Source: ARS1285 sp038045965 (GTDB lineage Archaea > Nanobdellota > Nanobdellia > Pacearchaeales > GW2011-AR1). Taken from it: DNA of 16,274 bases. The position numbers were made by a program, and so were the translations under genes. Below are positions 15,208-16,274 of the stretch, one piece after another. The notes under the pieces were generated by a model. That model had not been told where the DNA came from, made no database searches, and was given only the letters and a program-made list of their open reading frames with translations. The stretch lies in NCBI GenBank assembly GCA_038045965.1, contig JBBSXD010000037.1, forward strand, positions 1 to 16,274, written 5' to 3'. Position 1 is the stretch's first letter. Every line of letters begins with the position of its first letter.

Positions 15208-15306
15208 AAAAAATTACATTGTGTTTCATTTTTTAGTCCCGCTTTTGAAAAATGAAATGCTTGTAAATTTTTAAAAAAAATTTACATTGTGTTTCAATTT
15301 GTTTCT

Positions 15307-15402
15307 TATAGAGAACTTTGCATAAATGTTATCTTCGAAGGAAATCTAAGCAAAGTTCTTCTTAGAGAACGAGAAAAAAGAAGTTTTTCAAAGTTCTCTA
15401 TA
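15307..15402. mobile_element. MITE-like 96-bp palindromic element
   Basis: TATAGAGAACTTTG (15307-15320) and CAAAGTTCTCTATA (15389-15402) are perfect 14-bp terminal inverted repeats. Internally, AGAACTTTGC (15312-15321) also pairs with GCAAAGTTCT (15350-15359), CTTCGAAG (15333-15340) is a palindrome, and GAAAAA (15373-15378) pairs with TTTTTC (15384-15389). The ends are TA-rich, as expected for elements moved by IS630/Tc1-type transposases that duplicate TA. No transposase is present. It could instead be a structured RNA or a bidirectional terminator. Confidence 0.5.
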
Positions 15403-15506
15403 CCTATTTTCTATAAAAAAAGAAATCTATTATTTAAACCTATTTGATTATTGAGAGTGTCTAAAATTAATTAAAATATTACATAAACTTCTTTATTTTT
15501 TATTGT
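15403..15506. other. AT-rich intergenic stretch
   Basis: Together with the repeats to its left, this makes a region of over 430 bases without a gene between the presenilin-like gene and the last gene. In 15403-15506 itself I see only AT-rich sequence, with no convincing open frame, RNA gene or hairpin. T-rich runs near 15490-15506 could serve as a terminator in either direction. Confidence 0.5.
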
Positions 15507-16232
15507 TTAATTTTGTTTTTCAGTTTTTTCGACGGAAGACACCCCAAAAGCCCAGTAGCCACAGCCCAGATTCCAGCTGTCGCCGTAAAAGCCCGAACCA
15601 ACATTAAAATCCTTGAAGTACGATTGTTGTACAAAAATGCCATTTGTATTTTGCTTAACCAAATTATTATCTGGCATATAAGAAATTAATTGTTTTCTAC
15701 CAGATTTCTTTATATGTGAAAAATATTCTTTAGCCTCTTTTTTTCCTTGTGCATAAAATCTTAGTAGTTCATCATTACCATCTTGTATGATTACATCTTG
15801 TCTTTGAGGAACTAAAAATACTCTCATTTTTTCTGGCAATTTATTTTTATCTTCTTTTGCCATTTGAGAAAATTCTTTATATGTTTTTTCATCAACATAA
15901 AAGAATTTTCCAGATAAGTTTGAGTCTGCTGCTTCTTGAGCTTTATTTTTATCAAGTAAAATAGAATTTCTAGCGATTAGATAAGGTCTGTCATCATTTG
16001 GAATTAATCTCATTCCTCTTGTCCAACCGTAAAACTTCCAGATGTCTGAATCAAAATCATCATTTCTGTTTCTTTCTCTAATAATGTCTGATTCAGAGGC
16101 AAAATTTTCTCCCAGTAATCTAACAGCTTCAGTTAAATTAGAATAAATATTATTTGTTATAATCTTTGTTCCAATATATTTAGAATAAAGATTATTTATT
16201 ATAATCTCTATTCCAGTATATTTTATCGCCAT
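15507..16232 (-). CDS. Hypothetical protein with GC-rich C-terminus resembling a DGR variable region
   Basis: The 241-residue soluble protein has no recognised enzyme family. Residues 4-31 are a 14-residue tandem repeat (KYTGIEIIINNLYS then KYIGTKIITNNIYS). The middle is charged and mixed alpha/beta. Residues 213-230 (SGFYGDSWNLGCGYWAFG) are encoded by a strongly different composition: about 59% G+C over 15531-15600 by hand count, and eight NNC codons (Gly, Tyr, Asp, Ser) where the rest of the gene favours A/T-ending codons. This is what adenine-directed mutagenesis of AAC codons in a DGR template produces. The position near the C-terminus also fits a DGR target. No template copy or reverse transcriptase is in the window. 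A TATA-like box (complement of about 16254-16262) sets the start. Confidence 0.75.
   Translation of the reverse strand: MAIKYTGIEIIINNLYSKYIGTKIITNNIYSNLTEAVRLLGENFASESDIIRERNRNDDFDSDIWKFYGWTRGMRLIPNDDRPYLIARNSILLDKNKAQEAADSNLSGKFFYVDEKTYKEFSQMAKEDKNKLPEKMRVFLVPQRQDVIIQDGNDELLRFYAQGKKEAKEYFSHIKKSGRKQLISYMPDNNLVKQNTNGIFVQQSYFKDFNVGSGFYGDSWNLGCGYWAFGVSSVEKTEKQN
15543..15596 (-). other. Candidate variable region (VR) of a diversity-generating retroelement
   Basis: Codons for residues 213-230 include TAC, GGC, GAC and AGC repeatedly, in a gene otherwise using A/T-ending codons. In known DGRs, AAY codons in the template are randomised at both adenines, giving NNY codons with no stops. Composition and codon pattern are directly visible; the DGR link is inferred. 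Confidence 0.5.
16138..16221. repeat. 42-bp tandem duplication in the start of the last gene
   Basis: Two imperfect copies, 16138-16179 and 16180-16221, both begin TTAGAATAAA and include TTATAATCT and ATTCCA-type blocks. The period is 14 codons, so the reading frame is kept and the protein gains a repeated NNLYSKY/NNIYSN segment. Confidence 0.75.
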
Positions 16233-16274
16233 TTTAACAAATAATATTTACGGTATTTAAATATTTATATTTGT

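Larger units (their letters stand above)
15058..15300. repeat. Palindromic tandem repeat cluster interrupted by the assembly gap
   Basis: A shared block recurs at 15058-15072, 15218-15232 and 15286-15297 (ATTGTGTTTCA core). Copies one and two also share the middle (GTCC, then CTTTT) and the reverse-complement half (AAATGAAA, two variable bases, then CTTG and AAATTT). Between copies two and three, TGTAAATTTTT (15262-15272) and AAAAATTTACA (15276-15286) are perfect 11-bp arms around AAA. The gap falls at the centre of the equivalent palindrome between copies one and two. Confidence 0.6.

Noticed and set aside
15208..15300. CRISPR-like repeats beside the assembly gap
   Set aside because: The recurring block is itself palindromic over its whole length, the intervening sequence is partly shared between copies, and spacings are too short and uneven. 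No cas gene is present.
15389..15545. DGR-type cruciform hairpin just downstream of the candidate variable region
   Set aside because: The nearest strong palindrome begins about 140 bases beyond the candidate VR, much farther than the few bases known for the Bordetella phage DGR, and the bases right after the VR are A-rich with no stem.

Overview
The window looks like a chromosomal stretch of a very AT-rich archaeon, most likely a DPANN lineage of the Pacearchaeota/Woesearchaeota type. The basis is the gene content: the archaeal OapA/OapB/OapC set, an archaeal (class I) CCA-adding enzyme, a TrmB-family regulator, an archaeal presenilin-type protease, large PKD-domain surface proteins with one C-terminal membrane anchor, and a HEPN/MNT pair. 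Most genes also have a TATA-like box centred about 25-27 bases upstream of the ATG, which points to leaderless transcripts. The lineage is inferred from gene families; no rRNA is present. A run of exactly 100 N at 15108-15207 is an assembly gap.

Layout. 1-2598 is the 3' part of a large Cys-rich, PKD-containing surface protein. Converging on it is a two-gene HEPN/MNT toxin-antitoxin-like operon (2603-3591, minus). A second large PKD surface protein (3735-6443) diverges from that operon. 6486-9070 holds an expanded OapABC locus: Era-like GTPase OapA, two small membrane proteins, DUF2073 protein OapB, an opposing hypothetical gene, a structured intergenic element, and zinc-ribbon protein OapC. 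Next comes the CCA-adding enzyme (9125-10519), which seems to carry an in-frame palindromic insertion. Two minus-strand genes follow (a hypothetical and a TrmB-family regulator). Then come a plus-strand membrane hypothetical, a decayed PEP synthase/PPDK-like pseudogene, a class II Fic protein behind a TATA box framed by a perfect inverted repeat, and a minus-strand presenilin-like protease whose start region is duplicated around the gap. The right end has a 96-bp MITE-like palindrome and a protein whose C-terminus has the sequence signature of a diversity-generating-retroelement (DGR) variable region.

How it fits together. The left half combines cell-surface proteins with conserved core functions (tRNA 3'-end maturation and the OapABC GTPase module). 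The right half is accessory-like, with a Fic protein, a regulator, a dead gene, palindromic repeats, an assembly gap and a candidate hypervariable protein. The strongest leads are (1) the palindrome-dense in-frame segment in the CCA enzyme, which resembles in principle the Rickettsia palindromic elements that insert into protein genes, and (2) the GC-rich, NNC-codon-rich C-terminus of the last gene, which suggests a DGR target whose template repeat and reverse transcriptase lie outside this window.
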